Assembly: GCA_015485035.1 (NCBI GenBank)
Contig: WFUI01000147.1
Coordinates: 1 to 22,706, forward strand
Direction: 5' to 3'
Length of the DNA: 22,706 bases
From: Mariprofundus sp.
GTDB taxonomy: Bacteria; Pseudomonadota; Zetaproteobacteria; Mariprofundales; Mariprofundaceae
Positions 21,217 to 22,706 of the stretch are shown one piece after another. The notes below the pieces were generated by a model, which searched no databases, had not been told where the DNA came from, and saw only the letters and a program-made list of their open reading frames with translations. Both the position numbers and the translations under genes were made by a program. Numbering within the stretch: position 1 is the stretch's first letter; every line of letters starts with the position of its first letter.

Positions 21217-22706
21217 ATGGATAAAGAGCAGTTAAAACAACTGGAAAAGGATCTGTGGGCAGCGGCGGATAATCTGCGCGCCAATTCCGACCTGAAGGCG
21301 AGCGAATATTCCACGCCGGTGCTGGGGCTGATCTTTCTCAAGTTTGCTGACAATAAATATCGCCAGTTTGAAAATGACATCGTCAAGGAACATGCACGGC
21401 TCAAAGGTACGCGCCGGGAGAAGAAGCTTTCCGATATCGCCATTGAAAAGTGCGGCTTCTATCTGCCCGATCATGCGCGCTATGAATATCTGCTCAACCT
21501 GCCCGAAGAGCATGATATTGCTCAGGCCATCAAAAAAGCCATGGAGGCCATCGAGGAGTACAAACCCGAATTGGCGGGCGTTCTGCCGCAGGATGAGTAT
21601 TTCCGGCTGACCCGCACCGATAAATCCATTCCCAAGCAGTTACTGAAAAACTTCGCCGATATTCCGGCCACGGCCAGCGGCGATATGTTCGGCCAGATTT
21701 ATGAATATTTTCTGGGTGAATTTGCCATGTCCGAAGGGCAGGGCGGCGGTGAGTTCTTTACGCCGCGCTCCGTGGTCAAGCTGATGGTGGAAATCATGCA
21801 GCCGCATCAGGGCCGTGTGTACGATCCGGCCTGCGGCTCCGGCGGTATGTTTGTGCAGTCGGCGCATTTCATTGAAGAGCACCGGGGTGATTGTGAAGAT
21901 ATGCACGATGCCGGCGATCTTTATGTTTGCGGTCAGGAGAAAACGCTGGAGACGGTGAAGCTGGCCAAGATGAATCTGGCCGTGAACGGCTTGCGCGGCG
22001 AAGTGCGCCAGGCCAACAGTTATTACGAAGACCCGTTCAACAGCTTCGGAAAATTCGATTATGTGATGGCCAATCCGCCGTTTAATGTGGACGATGTGAA
22101 TCTGAGCAAGGTGGAAGGCGATGTCCGCTTCAATACCTACGGCATTCCGCGCAACAAGAGCAAATCCAAAAAAGCCAATCAGGGCAATGAGACTGTGCCC
22201 AACGGCAACTATCTGTGGATCAATCTCTTTGCCACATCGTTAAAAGAGAAAGGCCGCGCCGCGCTGGTGATGGCCAATTCGGCATCCGATGCCCGCCACT
22301 CCGAGGCGGAGATTCGCAAAAACCTGATCGAGAATAATCTGATCTACGGCATGCTCACCCTGCCGTCGAATATGTTTTACACGGTCACACTGCCTGCCAC
22401 GCTGTGGTTCTTCGACAAGGATAAGCAGGATGACCGCATCCTGTTTATCGATGCGCGCAATATCTTCACTCAGATCGACCGGGCGCACCGCGAATGCTCC
22501 GATGCGCAGGTGCAGAATATTGCCATCATCAGCAAGTTGCATCGCGGCCAGCGTGAATCATTTGTGCGCCTGATAGATGATTATTTTTCCAAGGGTATGA
22601 AAAAACTGGTTGAAAACAAAACCCGTGTGCAGCCGGTATCCGAGCAGTTGATGGCCGTGTTGAATGATGCAGACGGTAAACAGGCCGTAGCCGGACTGGT
22701 GCGGCA
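21217..22706 (+). CDS. hsdM: Type I restriction-modification methyltransferase subunit (partial)
   Basis: The frame is open from ATG 21217 to the window edge (496 complete codons, no stop reached). HsdM transfers a methyl group from S-adenosylmethionine to adenine N6 in the target chosen by HsdS, protecting host DNA and forming part of the restriction complex with HsdR. Residues 1 to about 150 are the HsdM N-terminal helical domain (KDLWAAADNLRANSDLKASE, then YSTPVLGLIFLKFADNKY). The methyltransferase domain follows: the cofactor motif DPACGSGGMF at 203-212 and the catalytic NPPF at 286-289. At this length only a short C-terminal piece should be missing. AGGG lies 5 bases before the start. 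hsdS and hsdR are presumably beyond the edge. Confidence 0.95.
   Translation, partial: MDKEQLKQLEKDLWAAADNLRANSDLKASEYSTPVLGLIFLKFADNKYRQFENDIVKEHARLKGTRREKKLSDIAIEKCGFYLPDHARYEYLLNLPEEHDIAQAIKKAMEAIEEYKPELAGVLPQDEYFRLTRTDKSIPKQLLKNFADIPATASGDMFGQIYEYFLGEFAMSEGQGGGEFFTPRSVVKLMVEIMQPHQGRVYDPACGSGGMFVQSAHFIEEHRGDCEDMHDAGDLYVCGQEKTLETVKLAKMNLAVNGLRGEVRQANSYYEDPFNSFGKFDYVMANPPFNVDDVNLSKVEGDVRFNTYGIPRNKSKSKKANQGNETVPNGNYLWINLFATSLKEKGRAALVMANSASDARHSEAEIRKNLIENNLIYGMLTLPSNMFYTVTLPATLWFFDKDKQDDRILFIDARNIFTQIDRAHRECSDAQVQNIAIISKLHRGQRESFVRLIDDYFSKGMKKLVENKTRVQPVSEQLMAVLNDADGKQAVAGLVR

Overview
The window is a compact chromosomal segment of a Gram-negative, respiring bacterium. The main support is a proteobacterial-type rimP-nusA-ylxR-infB-rbfA-nrnA-truB block, an AsmA-family protein, lipoprotein and Sec signal peptides, and several periplasmic c-type cytochromes. 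The cytochromes, a CcoG-type ferredoxin and a CcoN-like fragment would fit a microaerophilic chemolithotroph such as an iron oxidiser (Zetaproteobacteria-like). That placement is inference only; there is no rRNA or marker here that proves it.

Layout. 1-143: initiator tRNA-fMet on the minus strand with a near-consensus promoter and an intrinsic terminator. 217-4091: a HAD phosphatase whose motif I lies upstream of its first ATG, so that it probably starts at ATT; then an AsmA-like envelope protein and a YciO-type protein. 4188-5396: a UPF0114/YqhA-like membrane protein directly followed by a TVGYGD potassium channel. 5482-5898 (minus): a two-CBS-domain protein. 6116-11678: a respiratory island with CcoG, a chain of four overlapping genes (two-helix protein with a His/Asp tail, lipoprotein monoheme cytochrome, FixH-like lipoprotein, soluble monoheme cytochrome), a minus-strand pair (CxC/CxxC protein and a four-helix protein resembling the C-terminal end of CcoN), a DUF420-like membrane protein, a 45-residue membrane peptide and a diheme cytochrome c4. 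No catalytic CcoN, CcoO or CcoP is present. 11832-12140: a zinc-ribbon membrane protein. 12306-20401: the transcription/translation operon, preceded by an intrinsic terminator only 16 bases before rimP. 20434-21012: a cyclophilin with two plausible start sites (exported and cytosolic). 21217-end: hsdM of a type I restriction-modification system, cut by the window edge.

How it fits together. The housekeeping operon couples ribosome maturation (RimP, RbfA), transcription elongation (NusA), initiation (IF2), tRNA modification (TruB) and nanoRNA turnover (NrnA). The respiratory island looks like an electron-transfer or oxidase-assembly module around orphan parts of a cbb3-like system and is the least conventional part of the window. 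The most interesting items are the CcoN-like fragment and its partner, the four-gene overlapping cytochrome operon, the possible attenuator before rimP, the ATT start, and the dual-start cyclophilin.
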